Source: Jeotgalibacillus sp. S-D1
GTDB taxonomy: Bacteria > Bacillota > Bacilli > Bacillales > Jeotgalibacillaceae
Direction: 5' to 3'
Assembly: GCF_004358665.1 (NCBI RefSeq)
Contig: NZ_SMZR01000006.1
Location: 124,001-188,000 of the forward strand
DNA length: 64,000 nucleotides
The position numbers and the translations under genes are program-made. Below the pieces are notes generated by a model that did no database searches, had not been told where the DNA came from, and was given only the letters and a program-made list of their open reading frames with translations. This document shows positions 34,250 through 43,050 of the stretch, piece by piece (within the stretch, counting starts at the first letter, position 1; every line of letters starts with the position of its first letter).

Positions 34250-34810
34250 ATGATTGAAACAAATGAACGTTTGGATGCTAAGGGGTTAGCATGCCCAATG
34301 CCGATTGTAAAAACGAAAAAAGCTATGAATGGGCTGGAGCCGGGACAAGTGCTTGAAGTTCAGGCAACAGATAAGGGCTCAACAGCGGACTTAAAAGCCT
34401 GGGCAGAAAGCGCAAACCATCAATACCTGGGGACGGTTGAAGAAGGCGAAGTGCTGAAGCATTACCTGCGTAAAGCAGGCACCGATGAATCGTTGGAAAA
34501 AAATCATGAGCCAGTTGCATCAAACGAAGAATTAAAAAACAAGCTGGGTAAAGAAGGAATACTTGTGCTGGATGTGCGTGAAAAGGCTGAATATGCATTT
34601 AATCATATTCCTGAATCCCTATCTGTCCCGCTTGGTGAGTTGGATAGTAAAGCGGAGAGTTTAGATAAGGAAAAAGAAATCTATATAGTGTGCCGCACCG
34701 GCAGCAGAAGTGATTTAGCCGCCAGAAAACTTACAGCAGCAGGATTTACCAAGGTAATCAACGTTGTTCCCGGCATGAGTGAGTGGGATGGACCCACTAA
34801 TTCTTTATAA
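34250..34810 (+). CDS. yrkF: TusA-rhodanese fusion sulfurtransferase
   Basis: 186 residues. An N-terminal TusA domain (LDAKGLACPMPIVKTKKAM, Cys15) is joined to a C-terminal rhodanese domain (LDVREKAEYAFNHIPESL, active loop CRTGSRS with Cys148). Same arrangement and length as B. subtilis YrkF. It corresponds functionally to multidomain CstA of staphylococci, passing persulfide between modules. The TusA part is nearly identical to the stand-alone TusA at 36008-36235. Confidence 0.93.
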   Translation: MIETNERLDAKGLACPMPIVKTKKAMNGLEPGQVLEVQATDKGSTADLKAWAESANHQYLGTVEEGEVLKHYLRKAGTDESLEKNHEPVASNEELKNKLGKEGILVLDVREKAEYAFNHIPESLSVPLGELDSKAESLDKEKEIYIVCRTGSRSDLAARKLTAAGFTKVINVVPGMSEWDGPTNSL

Positions 34811-34835
34811 GAATGAAATTTTTTTAAGTGAATAA

Positions 34836-34851
34836 ATACCGTAGGGGGTAA
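34836..34851. promoter_or_regulatory. internal CstR operator overlapping the yrkH ribosome site
   Basis: ATACCGTAGGGGGTAA matches the other three operators. Its AGGGGG half also serves as the Shine-Dalgarno of yrkH (start 34857). It may drive an internal CstR-controlled promoter or act as a roadblock. Confidence 0.8.
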
Positions 34852-34856
34852 AAAGA

Positions 34857-35984
34857 ATGTCCGTTACACCATTAACAGCGAAACAACTAACAAGAAAAAT
34901 AATCGAAAAAGAAGCTCTGTTTATACTCGATGTGCGTAATGAAGATGCGTATTCCGATTGGAAAATTGAAGGAGAAAAAGTTACATCAATTAACATCCCT
35001 TACTTTGATTTGCTTGACGGAGTGGAAGAGGTAATTAAAAAGCTTCCCGCAGATGTACCCGTAGTCGTTGTTTGTGCGAAGGAAGGATCATCCATCATGA
35101 TTGCCGATATGCTGGCAGAAGAAGGGCAGGATGTGTCTTACCTCCAGGGCGGGATGAAGGCATGGAGCGAGCACTTGGAGCCGATTAAGGTTGGCAATTT
35201 AAATGATGGCGGGGAAATTTATCAATTTGTTCGTATAGGGAAAGGCTGCTTATCTTACATGGTCGTATCCCAAGATGAAGCTGCATTGATCGATGCAACA
35301 CGAATGACAGATGTGTATATTGATTTTGCCGCAGCTTTAGGTGTGAAAATTAAACATGTACTTGATACACACTTACATGCAGATCACATTTCCGGGGGAC
35401 TGAAAATTGCACAGGCAACCGGTGGAACGTATTGGCTGCCTCCGAAAGATGCTGAAAATGTCCCGTTTTCTTATGAACCTTTAGAAGAAGGCAAAAATTT
35501 ATCCATTGGAAACACAACAATTTCCATTCAGCCGTTATACTCGCCGGGGCATACCATTGGGTCCACATCCTTTATTGTAGATCAGTCATTTTTGCTTTCG
35601 GGTGACATTTTGTTTGTTGATTCCATAGGCAGACCGGATTTAGCCGGGCTTGCTGAGGATTGGGTTGGAGATTTGCGTGAAACACTCTACAGCCGGTACA
35701 AAGCACTGTCGAGCGAACTCATCGTGCTACCTGCTCATTTTATGATTATGGATGAACTAAATAATGATGGAAGTGTTTCTGCTTCACTTGGAGACCTTTT
35801 TGAACATAATCATGGATTAAACATTGACAATGAAGAGGAATTTCGCAAAAAGGTTACAGCCCATTTGCCCCCTCAGCCAAATGCATATCAGGAAATTAGG
35901 GAATTAAATATGGGTAAGATCCAAAAAGATTCGGAAGAGCAGCGTGAAATGGAGATAGGTCCAAATCGCTGTGCAATTCGATAA
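34857..35984 (+). CDS. yrkH: rhodanese-persulfide dioxygenase fusion (CstB/YrkH-like)
   Basis: 375 residues. An N-terminal rhodanese domain ([14 protein letters not shown], loop CAKEGSS with Cys73, QGGMKAW) is followed by a metallo-beta-lactamase domain of the ETHE1/persulfide-dioxygenase type. Metal residues are His172, His174, Asp176, His177 ([11 protein letters not shown]), His232 (SPGHTIGS) and Asp250 ([17 protein letters not shown]). It oxidises persulfide to sulfite or thiosulfate. The domain order is the reverse of staphylococcal CstB but equals YrkH. Confidence 0.92.
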   Translation: MSVTPLTAKQLTRKIIEKEALFILDVRNEDAYSDWKIEGEKVTSINIPYFDLLDGVEEVIKKLPADVPVVVVCAKEGSSIMIADMLAEEGQDVSYLQGGMKAWSEHLEPIKVGNLNDGGEIYQFVRIGKGCLSYMVVSQDEAALIDATRMTDVYIDFAAALGVKIKHVLDTHLHADHISGGLKIAQATGGTYWLPPKDAENVPFSYEPLEEGKNLSIGNTTISIQPLYSPGHTIGSTSFIVDQSFLLSGDILFVDSIGRPDLAGLAEDWVGDLRETLYSRYKALSSELIVLPAHFMIMDELNNDGSVSASLGDLFEHNHGLNIDNEEEFRKKVTAHLPPQPNAYQEIRELNMGKIQKDSEEQREMEIGPNRCAIR

Positions 35985-36007
35985 TCAATTAACAGGAGGT
36001 TTTACAG

Positions 36008-36235
36008 ATGAACGTAACAAAAGTATTAGATGCGAAAGGTCTTGCTTGTCCTATGCCGATTGTTAAAACAAAAAAAGCAATGGCTGAACTTAATTCCGGG
36101 GAAGTTCTGGAAATACATGCAACAGATAAAGGAGCAAAAAGCGATCTGGCTGCATGGTCAGCTTCCGGTGGTCATGAATTAATCGACTCAAAGGAAGAAA
36201 ATGATGTGCTGAAATTCTGGGTCAAAAAGGGTTAA
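36008..36235 (+). CDS. yrkI: TusA-family sulfur carrier
   Basis: A 75-residue TusA-fold protein, LDAKGLACPMPIVKTKKAMA with Cys14 as sulfur-carrying residue. It matches the TusA half of YrkF almost word for word, so one arose from the other by duplication. AACAGGAGG ribosome site. Confidence 0.93.
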   Translation: MNVTKVLDAKGLACPMPIVKTKKAMAELNSGEVLEIHATDKGAKSDLAAWSASGGHELIDSKEENDVLKFWVKKG

Positions 36236-36238
36236 TTA

Positions 36239-36269
36239 AAAAGGGAGCCTTAGAAAGGTTCCCTTTTGT
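36239..36269 (+). terminator. internal terminator/attenuator between tusA and tauE
   Basis: AAAAGGGA-CCTT / AAGG-TCCCTTTT arms with a 3-base loop and T-rich 3' side. It may lower expression of the downstream exporter gene. Confidence 0.75.
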
Positions 36270-36289
36270 TATGAGGAGGCGAGCTTGCG

Positions 36290-37069
36290 ATGGATGTTAA
36301 TTTTATTTTGATTATCTTTTTTATTGGTTTTATTGGTTCTTATATTTCCGGAATGCTTGGCGTTGGGGGATCGATTATAAAATATCCGATGCTGCTTTAT
36401 ATTCCGCCATTATTTGGTTTGGCTGCTTTCAGCGCGCATGAAGTGGCTGGCATAAGCGCAGTGCAGGTTTTTTTCGCAACAATAGCCGGCGTCTGGGTAT
36501 ATAGAAAAGGCGGGTACCTGAATAAAAGCCTGATCATCTATATGGGGATCAGTATTTTAGTCGGCAGCTTTGCAGGAGGATATGGTTCAAAGCTCATGCC
36601 GGAATCTGCCATTAATATCGTTTATGGTATATTGGCTGTTATTGCTGCTATCATGATGTTCATTCCTAAAAAGGGAATCGATGATATACCGCTTGATCAG
36701 GTCACATTTAATAAACCGCTTGCCGCAGTTTTAGCTTTCATCGTCGGGACAGCTGCGGGAATTGTCGGTGCTGCGGGTGCATTTTTATTAGTTCCGATAA
36801 TGCTTGTCGTACTAAAAATTCCGACTCGGATGACGATTGCATCATCCTTGGCTATCACATTTATTTCTTCAATTGGTGCCACGGTGGGAAAACTTACAAC
36901 AGGGCAGGTGGATTATTTTCCAGCACTAATTATGATTATTGCAAGCTTGATTGCCTCACCTCTTGGGGCAATGGCAGGTAAAAAGGTGAATACCAAAATA
37001 CTGCAGATCATTTTAGCCGTACTCATCCTGGCTACTGCAATAAAAATTTGGATGGATATCCTCATTTAA
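36290..37069 (+). CDS. yrkJ: TauE/SafE-family sulfite/organosulfonate exporter
   Basis: A 259-residue membrane protein with about eight segments. It has the TauE family repeats [17 protein letters not shown] near the N-terminus and [20 protein letters not shown] in the second half. It probably exports sulfite or another oxidised product of the persulfide dioxygenase. ATG 36290 with GAGGAGG. A GC hairpin (CGCGCC / GGCGCG) with a T-rich tail follows at 37078-37115. Confidence 0.9.
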   Translation: MDVNFILIIFFIGFIGSYISGMLGVGGSIIKYPMLLYIPPLFGLAAFSAHEVAGISAVQVFFATIAGVWVYRKGGYLNKSLIIYMGISILVGSFAGGYGSKLMPESAINIVYGILAVIAAIMMFIPKKGIDDIPLDQVTFNKPLAAVLAFIVGTAAGIVGAAGAFLLVPIMLVVLKIPTRMTIASSLAITFISSIGATVGKLTTGQVDYFPALIMIIASLIASPLGAMAGKKVNTKILQIILAVLILATAIKIWMDILI

Positions 37070-37185
37070 GTCAAGTTCGCGCCTTATTGTCAGGCGCGGA
37101 TTTGGCTTTTTATCATTGCAGCAGAAATATTTTCTACCCATCTTCCACTTCGATCGGGGCATATTACTTTTAGGGGGTGAGCCTT

Positions 37186-37320
37186 ATGAGTAATCCAAAA
37201 AAGAACAGCAAAGCGTTTGTACCGAATCATTTGGGGACACAGCCTAAAAATCCAACGAAAACAAATAAGGGCAAGATGCTGGATAAAACAGGAAAGCATC
37301 CGGACGCCATAAACGGATAG
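37186..37320 (+). CDS. sspN: small acid-soluble spore protein N
   Basis: A 44-residue basic protein, [20 protein letters not shown] followed by KNPTKTNKG and [12 protein letters not shown]. It matches SspN (YVPSHLGTKP in B. subtilis) and is followed by tlp as in that species. It should be forespore-specific. TAGGGGGTGA ribosome site. CATATTA at 37160 resembles a sigma-G -10, but no clear -35 was found. Confidence 0.88.
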   Translation: MSNPKKNSKAFVPNHLGTQPKNPTKTNKGKMLDKTGKHPDAING

Positions 37321-37350
37321 GTTCTAAAAAAACTGACTGGGGGAATTTCA

Positions 37351-37575
37351 ATGAGCGACCACTGCAATCCAAACAAAGGTGAACACAGAGCTAAAATGAA
37401 AAAAATGGAAGAAATGCTGAATAATACGTTAGCAAATGCACACGATACGGAAGTTTCAATTGAACATGCTGATAGCGCAGCTCAAGTTGAGAAATTAAAA
37501 GAAAAAAATGCACAAAGACAAGAAAGTATTGGTGACACACGAAGAGAAATTGAAGAAGAGCGATCAAATTTATAA
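37351..37575 (+). CDS. tlp: small acid-soluble spore protein Tlp
   Basis: A 74-residue charged helical protein. KMKKMEEMLNNTLANAHDTE and LKEKNAQRQESIGDTRREIE match the Tlp family. Same order as sspN-tlp of B. subtilis, 30 bases apart, so one forespore transcript ending at the next hairpin. It lies in the spore core. Confidence 0.92.
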   Translation: MSDHCNPNKGEHRAKMKKMEEMLNNTLANAHDTEVSIEHADSAAQVEKLKEKNAQRQESIGDTRREIEEERSNL

Positions 37576-37581
37576 AAATAC

Positions 37582-37612
37582 CGGGCACCCTGGATAGGGT
37601 GCCCGATTTTTT
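37582..37612. terminator. bidirectional terminator between tlp and sspK
   Basis: A perfect 9-bp stem (CGGGCACCC / GGGTGCCCG) with a 6-base loop, then ATTTTTTT. It lies between convergent genes. Confidence 0.92.
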
Positions 37613-37779
37613 TACTCATCCTCACCAATTGTTCGATGACTGGAAGCTGCCATCCGTTCTTGAGGATGGGTGTTAATTGAACCGTCAGCCCTTTTAGATG
37701 CGAATTTAGCTTTAGCACGGCCTTTGCCGGCTTCACCTTTCATAGAAGTTGCAGGAAAGTTTTTCGCTTTGTTTCGCAT
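37612..37779 (-). CDS. sspK: small acid-soluble spore protein K
   Basis: 55 residues. KFASKRADGSINTHPQERMA is the conserved core of SspK (B. subtilis ASKRADGSINSHPQERM), and the N-terminus MRNKAKNFP fits RNKEKGFP. ATG 37779 has TGGAGGAGAT. An in-frame extension to 37827 lies before that site. Expected in the forespore. Confidence 0.9.
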   Translation of the reverse strand: MRNKAKNFPATSMKGEAGKGRAKAKFASKRADGSINTHPQERMAASSHRTIGEDE

Positions 37780-37928
37780 ATTGATCTCCTCCAGCGCTTT
37801 TTTTGCGTGGTCATGTAATACGTTCACGCATCCTTAGTTTGTGAGGTTCCCTCAGAATTATTAGCCCCATCACTTGCCAAGCATATAATTTGTATTTCGG
37901 GAAAATTTAAGAACAGAGGTGATTAATG

Positions 37929-38063
37929 ATGGGTAAAGACAGACAAGAGAAAAAGCTGAAAAACGAAGGCAAAGTAGAATCTGACCGTGACCAGTCCCTT
38001 CACTACCCTGGTGCAGCAAGACCTGAAAAAGAAGGGGAAAGAGGAAGAGTAATCGAAGAGTAA
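37929..38063 (+). CDS. YpzI-like small charged protein
   Basis: 44 residues, MGKDRQEKKLKNEGKVESDR then DQSLHYPGAARPEKEGE. I recall B. subtilis YpzI (PF14140) as nearly the same, but I cannot confirm that from sequence alone. Its position among spore protein genes suggests sporulation expression. CATATAA at 37881 resembles a sigma-G/F -10. An ATG one codon earlier (37926) is also possible. AGAGGTG ribosome site. Confidence 0.78.
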   Translation: MGKDRQEKKLKNEGKVESDRDQSLHYPGAARPEKEGERGRVIEE

Positions 38064-38065
38064 GA

Positions 38066-38102
38066 AAAAAACCGTTCCGCTTATTAGCGGAACGGTTTTT
38101 TT
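38066..38102. terminator. bidirectional terminator
   Basis: AAAACCGTTCCGC / GCGGAACGGTTTTTTT arms around a 6-base loop with A and T tracts. It serves the YpzI-like gene and the leftward DinB gene, whose stop overlaps it. Confidence 0.95.
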
Positions 38103-38556
38103 ATAGCTTTACAAAGAAAGGCAGGTTTTCTGCACCCGTTAAACGCGCATATGTAAACAGCTGTCCTTTATGGTGTATTTCGTGATCTTTTCCGCTTTCC
38201 AGAAGAACAATTCCGGGCATTGTCCGATTAAAAATTTCTACTTCCTTTTCTAATTGAGCGGGAGTAAGTGACTTTAAGTCAGATATTGTCTGCTCAGTCG
38301 CAGCCTGCAGATAATCGGTCAATTCTGTGATTGAATTAATCCTATTGTCCTTTGCGGGAGAAGTGAACTCGCCATTTTTTACTGTCTGCACAAACATACT
38401 TGTAGAATTTGAAATATGCTGCACCAGCTCTGACAAAGTCATGGCGCCTTCCCATGGTTTGAAATTCAAATGATCATCGTCAACAACTTCCAATAATTCG
38501 ATTAATGATTCTCTGTGGCTTAACCAGCTAGCGATATATGCGTCAATTTTACCCAT
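38101..38556 (-). CDS. DinB-family four-helix protein
   Basis: A 151-residue DinB/YfiT-like helical bundle. The metal-binding His triad is His47 (SELVQHISN) and His125/His129 (KDHEIHHKGQ). Bacillus has many such proteins. Some are thiol-dependent S-transferases, but this one's role is unknown. Start ATG 38556 with AGAGGGG read leftward. Confidence 0.85.
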   Translation of the reverse strand: MGKIDAYIASWLSHRESLIELLEVVDDDHLNFKPWEGAMTLSELVQHISNSTSMFVQTVKNGEFTSPAKDNRINSITELTDYLQAATEQTISDLKSLTPAQLEKEVEIFNRTMPGIVLLESGKDHEIHHKGQLFTYARLTGAENLPFFVKL

Positions 38557-38795
38557 ATTTATTATTCCCCTCTTTCATTATGTAATGATTTGAGTATAGA
38601 CCAATAAAGCAGAGGATTCCAAAATTTTGCTTCATCTAATGTTTTCTGTTTTGGGAGATCGGGAAGCACAAATATATAAAGGAAAGGTCAGTGTGGCACT
38701 CAGTTCTTCATAGGGTAAAAGTGAATCTGGGGTAATGCATGTTTATTGTAAGTAGGTAAAAGATAAGCGTGTGGTAAAAAATAAGGGAGCGGGTG

Positions 38796-39617
38796 ATGAT
38801 TATGAAGGATAAATTAATTCCTGTGACTTCAGTTAAAGCTGGGGACGAGCAAGATGTAGCCCCACATGTATGCATGTATACAAACCAAGTGGTGAACCTG
38901 TTTTTTATTACAACTGATACTGCTTCTAACTCCTGGGTTTTAGTGGATGCAGGTATGCCAAAATCAGCCGAAAAGATTAAGAAAGAGGCCGAGGAGAGAT
39001 ATGGAAAAGGCACAAAACCTGACGCTATTTTGCTGACACACGGTCATTTCGATCATGTAGGCGGGGTGAAAGAGCTTGCAGAAGAATGGGGTGTGCCTGT
39101 TTACGCCCATTCGCTGGAACTTCCCTACTTAACAGGAGAGTCAGATTATCCTGAACCCGATCCTTCTGTTGACAGCGGACTCGTTGCGAAAATGGCACCA
39201 ATGATATTTCCCAATGAAGCGATAAACATAGCTAATCATGTTCACACTTTGCCTGAGGATGGGAGTGTTCCTTATCTGCCCGAATGGAAATGGATACATA
39301 CACCAGGGCACACGCCGGGACACGTTTCATTCTTCCGGGAAAAAGATCGTTTTTTACTGGCTGGAGATGCCTTTGTAACGGTAAAGCAGGAATCACTGTA
39401 CCAGGTCACGGTTCAGAAACTTGAGATCAGCGGACCGCCAAAGTATTTAACGATGGATTTCGGTACATCGCTTAATTCGATCCGCAAGCTTCAGGCGTTA
39501 AGTCCTTTGGCAGCCGCCACGGGCCACGGAAAACCAATGGACGGTGAGCTGTTATCAGCCAGTCTTGATAGGCTGGTAAATAATTTTGATTCGATCGGAA
39601 TGCCGGAGGACAAATAA
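38796..39617 (+). CDS. metallo-beta-lactamase-fold hydrolase
   Basis: 273 residues with the MBL metal motif LLTHGHFDHVGG, a third His in HTPGHTPGHVSFF and Asp in FLLAGDAFVT. The overall pattern is that of YflN-type glyoxalase-II-like hydrolases, and the substrate is unknown. The start is ambiguous among GTG 38793, ATG 38796 and ATG 38802. The GGGAGCGGG site favours 38796. Confidence 0.87.
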   Translation: MIMKDKLIPVTSVKAGDEQDVAPHVCMYTNQVVNLFFITTDTASNSWVLVDAGMPKSAEKIKKEAEERYGKGTKPDAILLTHGHFDHVGGVKELAEEWGVPVYAHSLELPYLTGESDYPEPDPSVDSGLVAKMAPMIFPNEAINIANHVHTLPEDGSVPYLPEWKWIHTPGHTPGHVSFFREKDRFLLAGDAFVTVKQESLYQVTVQKLEISGPPKYLTMDFGTSLNSIRKLQALSPLAAATGHGKPMDGELLSASLDRLVNNFDSIGMPEDK

Positions 39618-39644
39618 AAGTGTCCTTTCATATGAAATGCAAAG

Positions 39645-39680
39645 AGAAGCGCGTAAAATGCGCTTCTTTCTTTTTAATGT
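39645..39680 (+). terminator. intrinsic terminator after the MBL gene
   Basis: GAAGCGC / GCGCTTC arms, loop GTAAAAT, then TTCTTTTT. Confidence 0.85.
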
Positions 39681-39698
39681 TTTGAATGCATTTATAAT

Positions 39699-39809
39699 TT
39701 AGTGATAGCCATTTTGTCCATTCGCTGAGCTGGATGTTTTACCTTTTGGTTTTTGTTTGCTGTTTTGTTTTGTGCCGCCGTCTTTTTTCTGTTTTTTCTC
39801 TGAACTCAC
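39699..39809 (-). CDS. small basic protein (36 residues)
   Basis: A very short frame starting with GTG at 39809, eight bases after a strong AGGAGGTG. The product (MSSEKKQKKDGGTKQNSKQK then PKGKTSSSANGQNGYH) is Lys/Gln/Ser/Gly-rich and hydrophilic, like minor spore or stress proteins. No family recognised. The strong ribosome site and position beside spore genes support it. Confidence 0.55.
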   Translation of the reverse strand: MSSEKKQKKDGGTKQNSKQKPKGKTSSSANGQNGYH

Positions 39810-39891
39810 TGATCTTCACCTCCTGGACTCTTTGGTTTATTTTTTCCTGAATAACAGGTAAGTATGCTGTGCAGATATTTGTGTATTATAT

Positions 39892-39924
39892 AAAAAAGCC
39901 ATGATCCGTTAAAGGTCATGGCGG
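39892..39924 (-). terminator. terminator of the second GlsB-like gene
   Basis: Leftward GCCATGAC / GATCATGGC arms, loop of about 8, then TTTTTT. Confidence 0.85.
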
Positions 39925-39928
39925 CTGT

Positions 39929-40180
39929 TTAATTTTTACGCATTGCTTTTAAAATGAAGCTGACAATTAGTATAAGGATGATTGCTCCTATAAGTGCTGG
40001 AATAATAGCGATATCCGCTATGTCAGGTCCCAAATCACCCATAATCATATCACCCAGCCACGCGCCTATAATCCCCGCAATAATATTTCCAAGAATGCCT
40101 CCCGGAATGTCTTTGCCGAGAATAACCCCAGCGAGCCAGCCAATCAAACCACCGACGATTAAATATAAAATAAATCCCAT
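39929..40180 (-). CDS. GlsB/YeaQ/YmgE-family small membrane protein (paralogue)
   Basis: 83 residues, the same length as the copy at 14017-14268. It shares GFILYLIVGGLIGWLAGVIL, GNIIAGIIGAWLGDMI and ALIGAIILILIVSFILKAMR. Three membrane segments. ATG 40180 has GGGAGGTG. The frame is open 40 codons further upstream, but those residues are not membrane-protein-like. Probably a general stress protein. Confidence 0.9.
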   Translation of the reverse strand: MGFILYLIVGGLIGWLAGVILGKDIPGGILGNIIAGIIGAWLGDMIMGDLGPDIADIAIIPALIGAIILILIVSFILKAMRKN

Positions 40181-40437
40181 TTTTTTCACCTCCCAATCGT
40201 ATGTTTTAGATTGACCCAAAAAAGATGAATTTATGTATTTATCTGGTTTCAAGCATCGTACATAAGTATTCATCCGGGAGGGGAAACTTTTAATAAACAA
40301 GTTCTGTTAATCTCGGCTGTTGGTATTTGTACACCGCGTAAAGCGTTGAAAAGTACAATACTTACCCGCTTGAGTGGGCTAGTCAACATCCACTTTAAAC
40401 AAAGCCGATATAAGGATAAAAAAACGGAGGGATACAA

Positions 40438-40713
40438 TTGAGAAGAAAAGAAGCATTAAAGAAAATGGGGATTCTGGTGGCAGCGGCATCGATTGTTGCC
40501 GGATGTAATGATAATCATGAAAATAACAGTACAGAGGTTGAGGACCTTCACCATACAGATGAAGGCGGTGCGAACATAACCGATCGCGACCGTGAAATTC
40601 TGGATAACAGAAATGATGGATCGTATATAGAAGCAGACGATGGTGGAACAGAAGCAAATAATGACTTTTGGGACGGTGTCGGGGGAGAAGACAAAGAAAA
40701 CGAAAATAATTAG
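40438..40713 (+). CDS. small acidic lipoprotein
   Basis: 91 residues. N-terminus MRRKEALKKMGILVAAASIV then AGC gives a lipobox with Cys23. The mature part is very acidic and Asn/Asp/Gly-rich (TDRDREILDNRNDGSYIEAD). Not recognised. The start is TTG 40438 behind ACGGAGGG. It is probably anchored on the outer face of the membrane. It is flanked by a long terminator. The 257 bases upstream contain no other gene. Confidence 0.75.
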   Translation: MRRKEALKKMGILVAAASIVAGCNDNHENNSTEVEDLHHTDEGGANITDRDREILDNRNDGSYIEADDGGTEANNDFWDGVGGEDKENENN

Positions 40714-40756
40714 TTCCATCATGGCTCTACTGGGAAGAACCGAAACAAAACATTGC

Positions 40757-40797
40757 ACAACAAAAGAATGTCCATTGAGGACATTCTTTTTGTTGTG
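40757..40797 (+). terminator. long terminator hairpin
   Basis: CAACAAAAGAATGTCC / GGACATTCTTTTTGTTG arms (about 16 bp) with a 5-base loop. The T-tract lies inside the 3' arm. Confidence 0.85.
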
Positions 40798-40816
40798 AAT
40801 AACCATTAGAATGCTT

Positions 40817-40894
40817 AGGTTCATTGGAACAGATACGGGACTGCCGTGTGAAATAGCAGGCGAGGCGAGCCTGCAGTGGAAATGAAGCGGTCCT
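40817..40894. repeat. Bacillaceae palindromic repeat, degraded copy 3
   Basis: It starts GGTTCATTG and ends GCCTGCAGTGGAAATGAAGC-GGTCC. This matches the reverse complement of the ends of the copy at 16.9 kb. The interior is much shorter and mutated, so this is a decayed copy in opposite orientation. Confidence 0.6.
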
Positions 40895-41050
40895 TTGTTG
40901 AAGAATCAGTGTCCCGGCTTGTTTTTTTTGTTTGTTAATATTTTGTAAATACAGGAAAATACAGGACTAATGTATTATGTCTATCAAAATAAATCTCTTT
41001 ATAATTAGAATAGTAACCCTATTCATAAAATTATAGAGGAGCTGTTTTGC

Positions 41051-43039
41051 TTGAACAAACGTTTTCAAAGGCTGGGAAGAAAAGTATTAGCCGGGACGAT
41101 GGTGTTTTCTGTGCTGGCAACACCTGCAGCAGGAACATCAGCAGATTCCCCATCAAAGAAAAAAGCAGGAAAGCATGATGTGGAGCTCAGAATACTTGGC
41201 ACGTCTGACATACACACGCATTTATACAACTACGATTATTATAAAGATGCCGAAACAAATGAGTTTGGATTGGCGAAAACAGCAACCTTAATTAAAGAAG
41301 CACGGTCAGAAGCGGACAATACTTTATTATTTGATAACGGAGATTTGATTCAGGGAAACCCGCTGGGCGATTATAAGGCAAGAGTGGATATTCTTGAAGA
41401 TGGTGAGGTACACCCGGTTTTTCAGGCCATGGAATTGCTGGACTACGATGCAGCTACAGTCGGAAACCATGAATTTAACTACGGGCTGGATTACCTGGCG
41501 GAAGTGCTGGACGATGCGCCTTTCCCATACGTAAATGCTAACGTGGTTAAGGACGATGGTGACCTCAGCCCATTAAATGATCGAAATTATTTCAAACCTT
41601 ATCAGATTATCAAGAAAAAAGTAACAGATGAAAAAGGCAGAAAAAAGACGCTGAAAATAGGGGTCATAGGCGTTGTTACGCCACAAATTACGCAATGGGA
41701 TAAAGCGCAGCTTGAAGGGAAAGTAAAAACAAAGGATATTGTAAAGTCAGTCAAAATGAACATCCCGAAGATGAAGAGGGACGGAGCTGATTTAATTATT
41801 GTTCTTTCTCATTCAGGTATTGGGGATACAGAGTATGCAAAATTAGAAGAAAATGCTACATACGATCTTACTAAGCTCGAGGGTATAGATGCCATCATCA
41901 CCGGACACAGCCACGCCAACTTTCCAGGGGCCTATTCAGACCTCCCGGGTGTTAACACTGAGAAAGGAACAATTAATGGCGTACCAGTTGTGATGCCTGG
42001 CAGCTGGGGCAATAATTTGGGGGTAATGGATCTTACGATATCCAAGAAAAAAGGAGACTGGGTGGTAAAGGATTCAGCAACCAGTCTTAAGCCGATTTTC
42101 TCAAAGGATAAAGGAAGCCTTGCGGATCCGGATCCGGAAGTATTGGCGGCTGTAAAGGAAGCGCATGACGGAACGGTGAATTATGTCCGCCAGGCGGTCG
42201 GAACGACTACTTCTGACATTCACAGCTACTTTGCATTGGTGCAGGACGATCCTTCAATCCAGATTGTAACGAATGCGCAAAAATGGTATATCGAAAACAA
42301 GCTGGCAGGCACAGAGGACGAGAATACACCAATTCTTTCTGCAGGAGCGCCATTTAAAGCGGGCGGAAGAAGTGGTGCAAGCTATTACACGTATATTCCT
42401 CAAGGCGAAATTGCCATAAAAAATGTCTCGGATTTGTATTTATACCCGAACACAGTGGCAACTGTAAAAGTCACCGGAGCAGACGTGAAGGAATGGCTTG
42501 AAATGTCAGCGGGTCAATTTAATCAGATTAATCCAGGCGGCAGTAATGGACAGGCATTGATTAATAATGATTTTCCTACCTACAACTATGATGTCATTGA
42601 TGGGGTTACGTATGAAATTGATGTAACGGAACCGGCAAAATATGATAAGGATGGAAAGCTGAAGAATGCTGATGGGAACCGTATTAAAAACTTAGAATAT
42701 CAAGATGAGCCAATCGATCTGAACCAGGAATTTATTGTTGTTACAAACAACTACCGGGCAAGCGGAACGTTTCCTGGTGTGAAGAATAACACCGCTGTTG
42801 AGCTTTACCCAGATGAAAACCGCCAGGCAATCATCGATTATATTCGTGATCTTGGCACGATCGATCCATCAGCAGACGGAAACTGGCGTTTTGCATCTGT
42901 GAGCAATGTGAATGTCACGTTCCAGTCCTCGATGGATGCTGTCGACTCACTCCCGGCAGATGACCGCATTAAATATTCCGGTGAGGCAGGCAATGGGTTT
43001 GGCAGCTATATACTGGAATTAGATGAACAAGGTGAGTAA
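41051..43039 (+). CDS. secreted 2',3'-cyclic-nucleotide phosphodiesterase / 5'-nucleotidase
   Basis: 662 residues. A signal peptide (VLAGTMVFSVLATPAAGTSA) is followed by a calcineurin-type metallophosphatase domain: DIHTH, NGDLIQGNPLGDY, GNHEFNYG, LSHSG, GHSHANFPG. A C-terminal 5-nucleotidase substrate domain follows. SDIHTHLYNYDYYKD is the CpdB/YfkN subtype. It releases phosphate and nucleosides outside the cell. No LPXTG anchor at the end. Start TTG 41051 after GAGGAGCTG. Confidence 0.9.
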   Translation: MNKRFQRLGRKVLAGTMVFSVLATPAAGTSADSPSKKKAGKHDVELRILGTSDIHTHLYNYDYYKDAETNEFGLAKTATLIKEARSEADNTLLFDNGDLIQGNPLGDYKARVDILEDGEVHPVFQAMELLDYDAATVGNHEFNYGLDYLAEVLDDAPFPYVNANVVKDDGDLSPLNDRNYFKPYQIIKKKVTDEKGRKKTLKIGVIGVVTPQITQWDKAQLEGKVKTKDIVKSVKMNIPKMKRDGADLIIVLSHSGIGDTEYAKLEENATYDLTKLEGIDAIITGHSHANFPGAYSDLPGVNTEKGTINGVPVVMPGSWGNNLGVMDLTISKKKGDWVVKDSATSLKPIFSKDKGSLADPDPEVLAAVKEAHDGTVNYVRQAVGTTTSDIHSYFALVQDDPSIQIVTNAQKWYIENKLAGTEDENTPILSAGAPFKAGGRSGASYYTYIPQGEIAIKNVSDLYLYPNTVATVKVTGADVKEWLEMSAGQFNQINPGGSNGQALINNDFPTYNYDVIDGVTYEIDVTEPAKYDKDGKLKNADGNRIKNLEYQDEPIDLNQEFIVVTNNYRASGTFPGVKNNTAVELYPDENRQAIIDYIRDLGTIDPSADGNWRFASVSNVNVTFQSSMDAVDSLPADDRIKYSGEAGNGFGSYILELDEQGE

Positions 43040-43050
43040 TACTGCCTGGT

